The position numbers and the translations under genes are program-made. A DNA stretch of 64,000 nt from Vandiemenella viatica (Eukaryota > Arthropoda > Insecta > Orthoptera > Morabidae), in NCBI GenBank assembly GCA_031002005.1, contig CM061919.1, positions 17,121,687 through 17,185,686 of the forward strand. Reading direction: 5' to 3'. A model generated the notes under the pieces. That model saw nothing but the letters and a program-made list of their open reading frames with translations, was not told where the DNA came from and searched no databases. Positions 1 to 10,769 of the stretch are shown piece after piece (positions within the stretch are counted from its first letter, which is position 1; every line of letters starts with the position of its first letter).

Positions 1-1033
1 TCTTGCAATTTCTTGTGTCTCCTCTTCCTTAACTCTCTGTATCAATTGTCCAACCACTCCCTTCACATCTTCTTTAACTAATTTCAATTGCACATTTACT
101 TGGCTTGCTACTTCCGCCACTTCACATGCCGCTCCATGTACACTCTTATCTATAACCATCAAACTTTCTCCTAACCGAGAAATTCGTTTCGTGTTATTCT
201 CTGTCGCAATCTTCAACTCTTCAACCCCTTTTTTGCATTCCCATTGGTTCTCATAAATTATTTCATTTTCCTTCTTCAGTGCTAAATACTCTTCCTGTAT
301 TTCATTATGATTTTTCTTAACTTCTTCAACCTTTTGCTGCACCAAACCTACTAAATGCTGCTTAGCAGTCTCTTCCTGTCTTCCAACATATTCATACACA
401 GCTTCTATTTCCTTTCGTTACTTGTGTATCGATATCCCCTTTTAATATTTCTATCTTCTTATCACACCTCTCTTCTGACTGGCTAATAAATGTATTCATT
501 TTCTCCAACATATCCTGCCTTATATTTCGCATTTCCTCCCTACTTTGTTCAATACCCTCGGTTATTTTTCTTTCCACCCTTTCTGCCGTTCGTTTTGAGT
601 CTTTTCTCATAATTTCCATTTTTTGATTATTTAATTCCATTTTTTCACCCATGTTTTTCATTAATGCAATTAATATTGATAATTCACTCTCTTTCTGTTC
701 TTGAGCATGAACTGTTTCGGTACCCATCTCTTTTTCACGTAATTCAACTTGACTGACTGGTATTGGCGTCGACGTAGCATACGTCACATATTTCCTAACC
801 TCAACTTCACAGATACTACTGCTGGTTAGATTGGTAACGCTGCTCCCACCGACTCGATCAGCGATATGCATGCTACTCGCGCTGACAACACTGGTTCGAG
901 AATCAAACCCGGAATCCCCATTGTTACTGTCACAGTTACTATCCTCAACTTCTTTAAGATTCAATTCTTCCCCATAATGGACTGAATTACCTTTTATTCC
1001 CTCCATTTTAATTACAAATTCAACATAGAACAC
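1..1033 (-). pseudogene. Gag-like coiled-coil protein fragment, frameshifted and cut by the window edge
   Basis: The reverse strand encodes a long acidic/basic coiled-coil protein. It opens near 1033 or at the internal Met near 1005, continues to a stop at 392-394, and in a shifted frame runs on to base 1 with more heptad-like sequence (QRVKEEETQEIAR at the very edge). The N-terminal part is Ser/Thr/Asn rich. From about residue 110 it is rich in Glu, Lys, Arg, Gln and Met with heptad spacing. The frame change lies near 400-410. No zinc knuckle is visible, but its usual place would be beyond base 1. A retroelement gag is my best guess, because long coiled-coil gags precede zinc knuckles in many insect retroelements and everything nearby is transposon-derived. 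A host coiled-coil gene cannot be excluded. Confidence 0.45.
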
Positions 1034-1539
1034 AGCGATACGAACTTCTACTGTTATGCAAATATCTTGTTAATTCACACGTCGATATTATACACACAAG
1101 ATCACTGCAATTTTACACAACGCTGTCTACAACGCCGATAAACATCCAAATGGGCACAGAAACCCAACTAAAATTACTTACACCATTACAAAACAGCCAC
1201 AGCACTAATAAAAATAAAAAATAAAAATTTCACAACACCAAAAAAAAATTACACATTACTACATGAAAAATCAATATGGCTAACAGCCATGCATATGCAG
1301 ATTCTGAATTCTTTTCTTATTTAATTAGTTACAAATTATAAGAACCCTTCCCAACTGCATTCAATATATTTCTTTATTAACTTATCTGAGACTTTCACAG
1401 CGTCCAACTTTGCTTTAAACAATCTCTTACTTTTACATATATTTTACGATAATTCTATTCTTCACGCATGCCTTTACAGTACTTTAAATACTTTCAATTT
1501 TGACTTTCAAACAAATAGTTCAAATTTTTTTTTTTTTTA
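1034..1539. other. AT-rich stretch without a recognisable gene
   Basis: This stretch lies directly upstream, on the reverse strand, of the gag-like reading frame. It would be its leader or long terminal repeat. I see homopolymer runs (T14 near 1526-1538) and no open frame, primer-binding site or repeat boundary that I can defend. Confidence 0.3.
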
Positions 1540-3206
1540 TCCTATTATATAAACGCTGCGTGTGTCGTCTATAGCTGCTTCTCCTATTGGCTAACGAACG
1601 GCCAATCATCAACCACCATATTATGTTCGTACCACCGTCTTGCTTTTCGTTTATTTACAGCTAGACACTGAAATTCATATAAGGAGAAGGAGATTCAATA
1701 TTTGCGCTATTTTATCCGTATCAGTTAGACACAGAAATTGAGAAGGGGATTCAATATTTACGCTACTTTATCTGCATCAGTTATGAGCATAACCTAAGAA
1801 TTTTTTTGGCAGAAGGTGAGAAGCAGTGAAGTTTATTAAAAACTAGGAGAAATGTACATAATGCGAAATGTATTTGTCACATAAATAACAGTTACCCGTT
1901 TACGAAATTATAGTCTCCGTAATCTAAAGTTAAATGCATTTTTTTATTTTAAAATCCTAACAAAATACTCTGAACGAGAATAACGTATTCGTATAACTAA
2001 AGATATCATTAAGGATGACTTATTCGTTTCTCCTTATAAGCTTTTCCATAATAAATTCCTACTACCATTATATATGATACCCTTAGTTTTTGATACATGT
2101 GTTAGCTATTAAATGAGATTTAAGATAACTTTTTTATCAGATTTAAATCATCAAGGATATGACACTACCAATTCAACAACGATATTTTGCCGCAATAATA
2201 GCAGTGAGCAGTGATATTATAAATACTGAGAGTAGGGAAAAAAAAATTAATACCAGGCAATTATATGTCACAAAGTTACAATTATTACGTTCGATTAAAT
2301 TTACATATTGCTTTTTATTTATCTACGACAACCAGATGCAGAAATTAATGTAAGGAGAAGGGTTTTCATTATTTACGCTATTTTACCTGCCTCAGTTGTA
2401 AGCACCAGTTTAAACCGTAAACTAAGAATTTTTGGCACTGATAGAAGTTTATTAAAAACTCAGAGAATCGTACATACGTAATCGCGACATGTATTAGTCA
2501 AATAAATAACAGTTATTTGTTTTCGAAATTGTAATCTCCGTCATCTAACGTAAAATGCATTTATTTATGTGAGATCCTAACCAAGTGCTCTGATAATCTA
2601 ACGAGAGTAACGTATTCATATAACGAAAGGTATAATTAAAAATGATTATTTTTCTTACAAGGTTTTTCAGAATGAATTCCTACTACCACCATAGGTGATA
2701 CCCATCATTATTCATTTGAGGGTAATAGAGGCTATGATTTTCGAACGCAATATTACTGGAGGTTGTGGTTGAGTTTACCAGAATTGCAACTGACACATTT
2801 TGTTACAGCATAATTCACTCTGAAACGAGTTTTACAAACCAATTAAACTGCTTTCATAAGCGCCATGTTACTAAAGGTATTAATTAATGCGGGTGGAAGT
2901 AGTTTCATATTTAATGTGCTGAAATGTGCCTGGACCAGGAATAAAACTGATATTACATGGATAGCAAAAGTTTTGGAATCCCTAATCTGATTTTATTTAA
3001 TTGGTTCTTTACTTCCTGCGTCATTAATTCAGTAGAAGTTACTACTGTATGGCTATGTGAACGGCAAATGAAATATGTAGAACTTTGTAAAATCAAGGTC
3101 ATTAGTATTATGTAATATCAGTTCCGTTTAACTAACCAACTGCAAAAAAAAATGAGCTGCCAGAATATTGCTTTCAGACCGTCATTTTTGACGGGCTCGA
3201 AGCTAG
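1540..3206 (+). mobile_element. Non-autonomous Helitron, copy A
   Basis: The element starts TCCTATTATATAAA right after an A at 1539 and ends CTAG at 3203-3206 right before a T. This is the A^T insertion without target duplication that is typical of Helitrons. A hairpin CCGTCA-TTTT-TGACGG ends 8 bases before CTAG, the standard 3' Helitron signature. No Rep/helicase frame is present, so it is non-autonomous. The interior contains a diverged direct duplication of roughly 400 bp (about 1672-2092 and 2328-2703). A close relative is at 55509-57185, where the empty site can be seen. Ends and hairpin are read directly. The class assignment rests on known Helitron structure. Confidence 0.85.
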
Positions 3207-4000
3207 TACAGTTCTATTTAACTCAATTGTTTATCTTTCAATATTACTTTTTTACACCTCATTTACCAAACTTTCTTTAACGAAACTACTAGTTTAATTT
3301 ATGCAAGTTCTTTTTCGTAACTGTTCTGATTATTTTCTTAACATCGTAATTCTCCCAGAAAGATTAATTAAGAGTAGTACTTGCCAAACTGCGTCGACAT
3401 TCGGTGATCTTCCACACAATACCTGCAGCTCAGCTACTTATGACTCCTCTGCGATGAATTAATTCCAGCTCGCTAATTAGTGAGATATCACTAAATAATC
3501 CTGGCAGTAAAGGCGCCACTTTGCGAGGTACCTATGATAAAATCATCATAGATTGCAGTAGCCCGTCATTTTCAGCATTTGGCCCAAGTTGTTGATTTTA
3601 GCAGTTTATGCTACCACCTCGCACACGTTGTTAGTATTAAATTAATTAGATATAGTTTTACACTGTTTGATGCGCAACGGATAATAATTACAATAAAACG
3701 CTTGTGCTCTCGTTTAACTCAATTTTATTCACTCTTATCAACAAACCAACGTGCACTCTTTATAAAATTACTACAAGCATTCCAAAACACAAAAATCTGC
3801 ACGCTAACTTTTACACCGCCATAATAGCTTCCTCCTCCTTTCTCTTTTTTTTTTTTACCACACTGGTGCCAACTTCAAGCAAACAAACTTACAACATCTA
3901 ATCTTAAATTACCCCAATGACTATACATACTACTACGCTGTGAAAACCTGTGATACATTAACTTACAAACTTATTTACAAACATTGATTACAATATTATT
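3207..4000. other. AT-rich intergenic sequence, nothing recognised
   Basis: Only short frames with no family resemblance are present (for example around 3579-3824). No terminal repeats or tandem units were seen. Confidence 0.3.
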
Positions 4001-4020
4001 TGTCATATTATTTCCAAGCA

Positions 4021-4735
4021 ATGGCTTGTGAGTGGGACGTCACAAGAGCAACAAAAGTGTGTGACGCGAATAGCTTGACAACGGGGTTGGAAGCGCTGCA
4101 ACACACATTCAAGTCCAACGGCTACCGCAATCATTGTATTAGACGGGCATTGCATGCAGCCTCGACAGATAAGGACATCAATTCAACATCTAATCAAGCC
4201 ACCTCTCAGGAACGCCAAGTAGTTGTCTTATCCTACATAAGTGTAATTACTAACAGAATCGGGAAGCTATTTAAAAAAGTCGACATAAAACCTGTCTACA
4301 AAGCGCACAGCAAGGTCAGTAACCAGCTCGTCAAGTTCAAGGACAGGCTGCCTCCACTACAGCTGGCCGGGGTCTATGAGATTCCGTGCACTTGTGATCG
4401 GATGTACATAGGAGAGACAGGGGTGCACTATAAGTGAGAGGCTGCGCGATCACATCCGCGATTATAAATCTAATAACTTTAACAAATCCTCCATTGCAAG
4501 GCATGCAGCCGAAACCAATCACGCCATAGATTTTGAAAATACCACCCTGATAGTGCGCTAGGATAAATGGTGGCCAAGGAGGGTAAAGGAGGCATCAGAA
4601 ATTGCTAGACGCCCAAATAACATTAACGAAGACAGCGGGCTGAAATTACACGATGCCTGGCGCTCGCTGGTGCAAACGGAGCATGTCACGTGTCAGCTCC
4701 CACCAGACCGCGCCGCGCCCCACCAGGCAAACTAA
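4021..4735 (+). pseudogene. Penelope-like element fragment: RT C-terminal region plus GIY-YIG endonuclease
   Basis: The frame contains a linker (ISVITNRIGKLFKK...VYKAHSKVSNQLVKFKDRLPPL) followed by GVYEIPC-CDRMYIGETG. This is the GIY-YIG nuclease start of Penelope-like elements, with the two Cys of the usual CX(2-5)C insert. After a frameshift near 4430, sequence resembling the rest of the nuclease continues (ERLRDHIRDYKS, SIARHAAETNHAIDFENT), then a stop near 4560 and a degraded tail. The reverse transcriptase itself is missing, so the copy is 5' truncated. Penelope-like elements use this nuclease to nick target DNA for priming. This copy is dead. Other fragments of the group lie at 7935-8509, 36170-38830 and 51200-53850. 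Confidence 0.8.
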
Positions 4736-4960
4736 ACACGTGACGGCTTGGACCTTTTGATTGGCCGGGCAAATCGAACCATCCAGACGGGCGCTGGCCT
4801 AACCTATAAAACAAGACCACTCACTGATCGAGGACGCAGTTCTGCCTGGAAGAAGACCCCAGTATGAGGGTCGAAACGTTGGCTACAATGAACATGACGC
4901 GGCGCCACCCGGACAGCCAAGCATCAACTGACTCTGGCCGCGGAAGCCTATGATTACACC
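4736..4960 (+). other. Downstream region of the Penelope-like fragment with a ribozyme-like core
   Basis: The sequence after the endonuclease contains GACCCCAGTATGAGGGTC followed by GAAACG at about 4855-4880. A short stem (GACCC/GGGTC) next to GAAAC resembles the box arrangement of the hammerhead motifs reported in Penelope-like elements. The canonical CTGATGA box is changed to AGTATGA, so activity is doubtful. The Penelope-derived segment seems to stop before the mariner remnant that starts near 4990. Confidence 0.35.
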
Positions 4961-4989
4961 TACAGTTTTGTAAAGTGTGTTTGAGATAG

Positions 4990-5641
4990 GTCCCTCACCT
5001 TTTGACCGAAAATCTGAAGTTGAGACGTTTGGAATGTCAAAGGCTTCCAGCTAGGTTTTTGAGTCGGATCATCACCTGCGATGAAACATGGGTTCACCAC
5101 TACACTCCAAAATCCAAAGAAGCCTGTAAGGAGTGGCGGAGGAAAGAGGAGGCAGCACCAGTGAAAGCCATGACTCGACTGTCAGCTGGCGAGGTTCTTT
5201 CAACCATTTTTTTCGATCGGCGAGGAATTTTGCTGATTGATTTTTTGCATGAACAATGCAGAATCAATGCTGCTTACTACTGCGAGCTGTTGAACAAGGC
5301 GAGAGTTGCATATCGCCGCAAAAGAAGAGACCTACTGATTCGACAGGTCATTCTCCTCCATGACAATGCACGACCCCATACTGCATCTCGTCTAAACTAT
5401 AGGAAATGTACTGGACTAAACTTGATCACCCTCCTTATAGTCCGAACTTATCGTCCTGTGATTTCCATTTGTTCTGACCTCTTAAAGAAGCTCTAGGAGG
5501 GCAACGATTTGAAGATGATGAGTGTGGAAGACTTCCTGTGCAACTGGCTAGTGACACGACCCTGTTCTTTTTATGATGACGGCATCAACAACCTGCCCAT
5601 ACGCTGGGACAAATGCATTTCCAAAGCAGGAAACTATGTGA
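4990..5641 (+). pseudogene. Mariner transposase fragment (catalytic domain)
   Basis: The frame at 5002-5496 and its frameshifted continuation to 5641 encode the C-terminal two thirds of a mariner transposase. Visible landmarks are TCDETWVHHYTPKSK (first catalytic Asp), INAAYYCELL, ILLHDNARPHTA (second Asp), then in another frame HPPYSPNLSSCDFHLF, where the usual SPD third Asp is Asn. The end KCISKAGNYVEK sits in the expected place near 5640. The N-terminal helix-turn-helix region is missing. Frameshifts near 5410 and 5480 and the lost acidic residue make it non-functional. It abuts the Penelope fragment on its left. Confidence 0.85.
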
Positions 5642-5883
5642 AAAAAATAAATTGTAATTACCTTGTGTTTTTCAATAAATGAATTTAAATAAAAAATAAA
5701 ATCTTGTTTATATTTGATCCTCCCTTATAGAAATAGTATATATGATTAAAATGTCATGTCAAAGACTATATTGATTTCATGACACTATTTTTTGACTATG
5801 ATGTAATGGAAACTGGTAAAATGTATGACAAAATTTTAATTTGTTTCTAAAAACTTCCAGTCTCGAAAGTGGAAGTTGTCCTT

Positions 5884-6274
5884 GGGGAGTGTCCATAAAC
5901 CACCTAGCTCCATTTTGGTCTCCTGTGAACCCCCACTCCCACGTAGCTCTATGTGGCTTTTGATTTTACCCTCCCCCCTTTTACGTAGCATGTAGCTTTT
6001 TCCCCTTTTGATTCCAGAAAACATTTTCTACTGTTTTCTCCTGTCAGACTATTGCAAATTACATTCGGAGATAATTAAATGACTGAAATAAATATTCACA
6101 TGCTGTTGTGTGTTCTGTTCCTCATTTTAACTGTGAAAAATATTATGAAAGGAAAGCTACGTGGCCTGGCTCGGAAACCCCCTCTCTCCCACTTAGCTCA
6201 GCGTAGCCTTCCAGCCAACCCCCCCCCCCCTTCCTTTTCCCCTGGACCAAGCCACGTAGTTTGTGCACGCTCCC
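5884..6274. mobile_element. Putative MITE with imperfect terminal inverted repeats
   Basis: The left end reads GGGGAGTGTCCATAAACCAC and the right end, reverse complemented, reads GGGAGCGTGCACAAACTACG. This is an imperfect inverted repeat of about 25 bp. The interior repeats ACGTAGC-type words and C-rich tracts (C13 near 6218). Flanks TTGTCCTT and TTGTCAGG could be a decayed 8-bp target duplication. No coding capacity. Family not identified. Confidence 0.45.
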
Positions 6275-6759
6275 TTGTCAGGGAATGCAGTACTGAAATG
6301 TTATTGCTGAACAGTAAAAAAATCAAAATGTATGGGACTGACATTTTTGAAGAAAAAAAAATCAGTAGGCTGCGGCAAAGCGAGTCGAACCATTATTCTA
6401 AAATTGAGTATATTATTTTAAACAGAAAAGTATTATCTTTAAAATAAAAAAAGCAACAAAATATCTTGCTCTGTTCCAAAGAAAAAGGACTTTAAAATTT
6501 TTATCGAAAGTCGCAAGTGAGAAATGAATAGTGCCCGGCGTACCATCTTTAATGGCCTGTATTTAGGAATTTTTTTGGGCAAAACAAAGATATATAGATA
6601 TCTTGCATTTACCTGAATTTTAACATATTTTCAACTCAAAAACTTCCGATACTGTGAAGGTAAGATTATTTTCTTTGCCTACCTGAATTCATATGGACTA
6701 TACCTATAGCAGTTTATCATTTGATACTAAAGAAACGAACTGTAGGTAATATAAGTATC
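6275..6759. other. AT-rich sequence, nothing recognised
   Basis: No open frame, terminal repeat or tandem unit that I can support. Confidence 0.25.
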
Positions 6760-7008
6760 AAAGGACTGGGAAAATAATCCATCAGTCACCAAAGATGAGG
6801 CTGAGATGAATGAAAAACATATGAGACGAACCATATACAATATTTTGGTTTAAAACCTTTTTCATGTGATAAGGAATGAGCCATTTGGTTCAGGAAGTGT
6901 GCACACACCGAAGATTACCGCATGACTGGTAAGGCTGTGGAAAAATGGAGGGGATAAACTGTTAAGAAGTGAACTATCGGTATGTCAGAAAAGATTAATA
7001 TATATGTA

Positions 7009-7773
7009 CTAGATAAACTGTGCAAAAATTTTGTGAGTAGAATGAATAGTGATGTTTTGGGTATGCAATAGGATGAAAGAAGAACCGTGTCATTTGTTTA
7101 AATTGTTTATTTGTTTAGTGTAATAGGTACTTAATAAAAGTCGACACCAGCTGAAGCAGTTTATTAATATCTCCACTATATGTGCTACCGCTATTTAGCG
7201 GTTTGGCTAAGAACTGTCTCATACACATGACTTTCACAGTTATTACTTTTACCTTTTGAGGGTCAAATTATGAAAAATTTAGTTCTTAAGACATGATGTG
7301 ACTAAAGCAGAGATATTAATATTTAATATGATAGCTAATTTATCCATTTCGGTTAGATATCAAGGGAAATAAATGGCTTATTTAAAAAAAAAAAAAAAAA
7401 CAAAGTTACAGAAATAATGACAATTTTTCCCTTTAAGAGTAGCATTCCAAAAAATTCCTTTCTTAAAATATGATTTGACCAAAGTGGAGATCTTAATCTT
7501 TAAAATAATACCTTATTTCTCAATTTTGGTTAGATATCGGAGGAGATAAATAGCTCGTGACACAAAAAAAAAGCTTATGTTAATAATAATAATTTTGCCC
7601 TTTAGGGATCGAAGTCTGAAAAATTCCTGTCTTAAAATATGATATAACTAAAGCGGTGATCTTAATCTTTAAAATGATACCTCATTTAACGATTTCAGTT
7701 TGGTATCTAGGTGATACAAAAAATATAATTTTAGAAATATTGATATTTTTGGGGCATAGATGGTAGTATAGGA
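7009..7773 (-). mobile_element. Helitron-like element with internal ~170-bp tandem repeat
   Basis: Read on the reverse strand, the element starts TCCTATACTACC at 7773 and ends CTAG at 7012-7009, followed by T. About three and a half diverged tandem units occupy 7250-7765. Each contains words such as TTCTTAAAATATGAT, CTTAATCTTTAAAAT, GGTTAGATATC and TTTGCCCTTTA. The 3' hairpin is degraded here but clear in the related element at 60265. The base before TCC is C rather than the expected A, so the 5' boundary is less certain. Confidence 0.5.
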
Positions 7774-7934
7774 GAGGGGGGAAGTGCAAATACTGCATCG
7801 ATAATGCTGAAGGTATATTGTCATTTAAAGTGGGAGATCAACATAATAAATGAGGGATGGTATAAATATAAATCATATTTTCAAAAAGTTTAAGAAGGAA
7901 AAATAAAATATAAACAATATAATAAGTGCTTGGT

Positions 7935-8509
7935 CTGGTGGGAGGGATTTATTGGAGATTGAGTCCTGGAGGATGTCTGGTGTCCAGGATATTCTGGTAG
8001 GCTAGTTCTCATCTATGTAGTTCAGAGGAGGTTGTGTTGTCAGGGAAAACTCTGGTTGCCCTAACTGAGAAACAGTTGTTGAAATTTTTCAGATTGTGGG
8101 AACTAGCATGTTTTGCCACTGGATGGGCTTCATTGCTGATATACATTGTCTCCCTGTGGCCATTTATTCTGATGGCAAGTGGGTTGGTAGTGAGGCCTAT
8201 ATATGAGCTAGAGCAATGGAGGCAAGTGAGTTGAAATATGAGGTGTGTTGTAATGCAAGTAGCATGACCAGTGACGGGGAAATGTTTGGAGTAAGTGGTA
8301 GTAGCTGGATGCATGCTGCATGTTTTACAGTGGGGTCTGTAGCATGGAAATGATCCCTGTGGCAGTTTGGAGCAATTACTGGGTGAGTACTTGTGAACTA
8401 AGATATTTTTTAGACTTGGTGGTCTGCTGAAACATGCGTGGGGCAGTGGGTATGATTTTATGGAGAATGGTGCACAACCTGGGGATGGAATGTAGGAAGT
8501 CATGCCCAC
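7935..8509 (-). pseudogene. Penelope-like element C-terminal fragment
   Basis: The reverse-strand frame contains SRPPSLKNILVHKY, then CSMHPATTTYS, and LIFQLTCLHCSSSYIGLTTNPLAIRINGHR. This is the GIY-YIG nuclease region with its YIG triplet and CLHC insert. It ends HASSHNLKNFNNCFSVRATRVFPDNTT and, after a stop, ELAYQNILDTRHPPGLN. The order matches the RT-thumb to nuclease end of Penelope-like elements. The RT domain is missing. The same C-terminal wording recurs near 38700-38800 and 53720-53830, so this is one family with several copies. Confidence 0.75.
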
Positions 8510-8788
8510 GACAAAGGATTAAGTTAACTGACTCAAGACCAGGGAAGAACTGAAATATGTGCTCCTATATATGCATCATTTGAGTCTTTTCTGATATATG
8601 GCTAGTTAACACATCACCCCCAACCATCTCTGCCTGTCATTGGATAATCTTAGGCATGTGCACACCTCCCGAACCAAATGGCTCATTCCATATTACTTGA
8701 ATAAGATTTAAACCGAAATATTGTTTATGTTTTTCACTCATCACAGCCTTCAACTTTGGAGAGTGATGGGTTATTTTCCCTATCCTTT

Positions 8789-9029
8789 GTTATTTATATT
8801 ATTTATCATTTGAAAATGTTTCTGCTATTTAGAGATGTGTGTGTACCCGTCGAGCATGTATGGTGAAGATTTTAAGTGAAGGTCATTGCAAACATTTCTG
8901 GAGCATCATCTACAAAGGCCTGGATTCAGGATTTAGGTTGTCCTAGATTGATAGCCTGACAGGACTAATGAGTTCTATTTCTCTGGGTCCTATATTAAAT
9001 ACTTGCTGTTTTATCTCTTTCTTTTACAG
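8789..9029. other. Sequence immediately upstream of CDKAL1 coding exon 1
   Basis: The stretch ends in a pyrimidine-rich acceptor, CTCTTTCTTTTACAG, directly before the ATG at 9030. An upstream non-coding 5' UTR exon is therefore likely but cannot be located here. Confidence 0.4.
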
Positions 9030-9315
9030 ATGCCAGCACCATGTTACGAGATTATCGATGATATAGAAGACTTAATTTCAGCACAAGATCTTAAGCCTAA
9101 AGACCGTTATAGCAGCAGAAGTTCAGTAACTTTGCGTGCAAGAAAGAAAAAGGTGTGTATTGATATTTCTGAGGAACAGAAGTCCCACAATATCCCTACA
9201 AGTGTTGTCCCTGGTACACAAAGTATATATCTCAAAACATGGGGATGTACACATAACAGTTCAGACAGTGAATATATGGCAGGGCAGTTGGCAGCTTATG
9301 GATATGTGCTAACAG
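9030..9315 (+). CDS. CDKAL1: CDKAL1 coding exon 1 (tRNA-A37 methylthiotransferase)
   Basis: CDKAL1 adds a methylthio group to N6-threonylcarbamoyladenosine 37 of cytosolic tRNA-Lys(UUU) using two iron-sulfur clusters and S-adenosylmethionine. This exon encodes residues 1-95 plus one base of codon 96. The start MPAPCYEIIDDIEDL and SIYLKTWGCTHNSSDSEYM match the CDKAL1 N-terminus. Cys73 in WGC is the first of the three N-terminal (UPF0004 domain) cluster cysteines. The exon is bounded by TTTTACAG before the ATG and GTAAGT at 9316-9321. I chose this ATG because it follows the acceptor and matches where family members begin. It splices in phase 1 to the exon at 9412. The reading frame is intact with no sign of decay. 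Confidence 0.92.
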
Positions 9316-9411
9316 GTAAGTTTTACAACATAATCTTAACTGCTAGTGTTTTTTTTTTGTTTGCCATATTTCGTGCATTAGAAAATACCTAAAAGAGAAA
9401 ACTTTTTGTAG

Positions 9412-9484
9412 ATGACAAGATAAAAGCTGATTTGTGGCTTTTGAACAGCTGTACGGTAAAAAGTCCTGCCGAGGATCATTTCAA
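9412..9484 (+). CDS. CDKAL1: CDKAL1 coding exon 2
   Basis: This 73-bp exon follows the acceptor ACTTTTTGTAG and ends before the donor GTAAGT at 9485. Joined in phase 1 to exon 1 it encodes [24 protein letters not shown] and two bases of the next codon. Cys109 in NSCTVK is the second N-terminal cluster cysteine. The preceding intron is only 96 bp, in contrast to the 25-kb intron that follows. The frame and the fit to exon 3 at 34594 leave little doubt. Confidence 0.92.
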
Positions 9485-9837
9485 GTAAGTATAAAATGCC
9501 AGAATAGTGAATTTGGGTCTGATGTTTAAGAGAAAAATTATTGTTTTTGGTAGAAGCAATTATGAGTTAACAAAATATTTTGTTTGGGTTTGACTATTAA
9601 TCAACAAAGTTAATCTCTTCAATTAGGGGAGTTAAGGTAATGCTGCAGCTTAAAGCATGAAGTAACAGTTTCTATGACTAAAAATAAGTAATCACAAAGC
9701 TGTAGTTAAAGCCAAATTAGAAAACTCTATCACTGTTTGAGATAAAGAAAAACTATTGGTAGCTGCATATGAATCATGATAAAAAAAATTACAGCAAATT
9801 TTTCAGTCAACAAAAATTTTCCTTAAAAATAGGGATT

Positions 9838-10110
9838 AGGATAGGGAAAATAGGCCGTCATTTACCGTGGTGAAGTCGAAAGAACCAGACGAACACAAAA
9901 AAAACATGCATTACAATATTTCAGCTAATGACCTTATATGATTCATGTGGTTGGTCTGGATGTGTGCACATTTTCCTCCTGCTATGTGTCTCACCTCCTA
10001 CATGAGTAGGATTATTAGCTGAAATATTGTAAAGAGTGTTTGTTATTTTTGTGTTCATCTGGACCATCTGCCTTCATCTGTGGTAAGTGACGGGTTATTT
10101 TCCCTATCCT
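9838..10110. repeat. Foldback element related to the 6760-8788 inverted-repeat family
   Basis: Two arms of about 90-100 bp face each other. The left starts AGGATAGGGAAAATA and ends TTACAATATTTCAGCTAAT. The right starts ATTAGCTGAAATATTGTAA and ends TATTTTCCCTATCCT. The spacer is about 85 bp. The ends and the CAATATTT core resemble the longer element at 6760-8788, so it looks like a deleted derivative. It sits in the large CDKAL1 intron. Confidence 0.6.
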
Positions 10111-10769
10111 ATCTTTTTTTTATTACTTAATGGCAATTTCATTGTTACCATTATCCAAAAATTTACTTTAGTAACAATTACATCTGCATCCTCAGTGTTG
10201 TTCCACTTGCTTCAAACACATTTTTTACATAATTTCTTGCCACTTTCTGTAACAGTTCTTGAAGTTTATTTTTATTAGTATTTTTAGTTGGACCATCCTG
10301 TGTGCTTAGATGTCTTCAGTAAATTCAAAACGTTTGGCTGGGCAGTGATTTTCAGTATAGGGAAGAGGCAAAAGTTGCAAATTGCCAATTCCAGTGAATA
10401 GGAAGGATGAGAACATACTGAAATATTTTTATTTCATTTAAACTGGCATTCTAGAAGCAATATGTGGCACAGAGCATTAATTGTAATGGAGCACAAGCCC
10501 CTGTGGCAATTTCCCTACACACACACCTTTTTTTCCTACACACACACACACACACACATACTCATCCCTTTTCATGGACCTACCTACTTTTGTCCTCTAC
10601 AAATGTTAATTTTAAATTCTTTCAGCTCTTTTGGTAAATTATTCATCGTTTCCATTGGTAATTTATTCCAATCCCTGACCTCATTACCCACGAAAGAAAA
10701 TTTTCCCACACCACAATTCCTGAAATCGAGTGCCAGCTTGTAGTCATGGTCATCCATGTATATCTCTTA
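10111..10769 (+). other. Intronic sequence of CDKAL1, no gene
   Basis: Apart from the CA repeat I see no recognisable element. A Thr/Pro/Ser-rich open frame at 10462-10743 is low-complexity. Confidence 0.3.
10540..10558. repeat. Short (CA)n microsatellite
   Basis: A run of about nine CA dinucleotides, with a shorter ACACACAC run some 20 bases before it. Confidence 0.8.

Larger units (their letters stand above)
6760..8788. mobile_element. Long-inverted-repeat element containing other insertions
   Basis: The left arm begins AAAGGACTGGGAAAATAAYCC near 6760 and runs to the GTGTGCACAC region near 6907. The right arm (about 8645-8788), reverse complemented, begins AAAGGATAGGGAAAATAACC and ends at the matching GTGTGCACA. 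The arms are about 140 bp and clearly diverged. Shared inner words include AATGAAAAACATA, CAATATTT(T/C)GGTTTAAA and GGAATGAGCCATTTGGTTC. Between them lie a Helitron-like tandem-repeat element and a Penelope fragment. Single right arms of the same family recur near 40770-40930 and 57255-57420, and a compact arm pair is at 9838-10110. A clear target duplication was not found. Confidence 0.55.

Noticed and set aside
2159..2353. Possible small gene at 2159-2353 inside the Helitron
   Set aside because: The frame is not kept in the related Helitron at 55509-57185, so it is not under selection.
5836..6447. Small frames near 5836-6024 and 6079-6447
   Set aside because: Low-complexity C/G-rich MITE sequence and AT-rich DNA. 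No recognisable domain.
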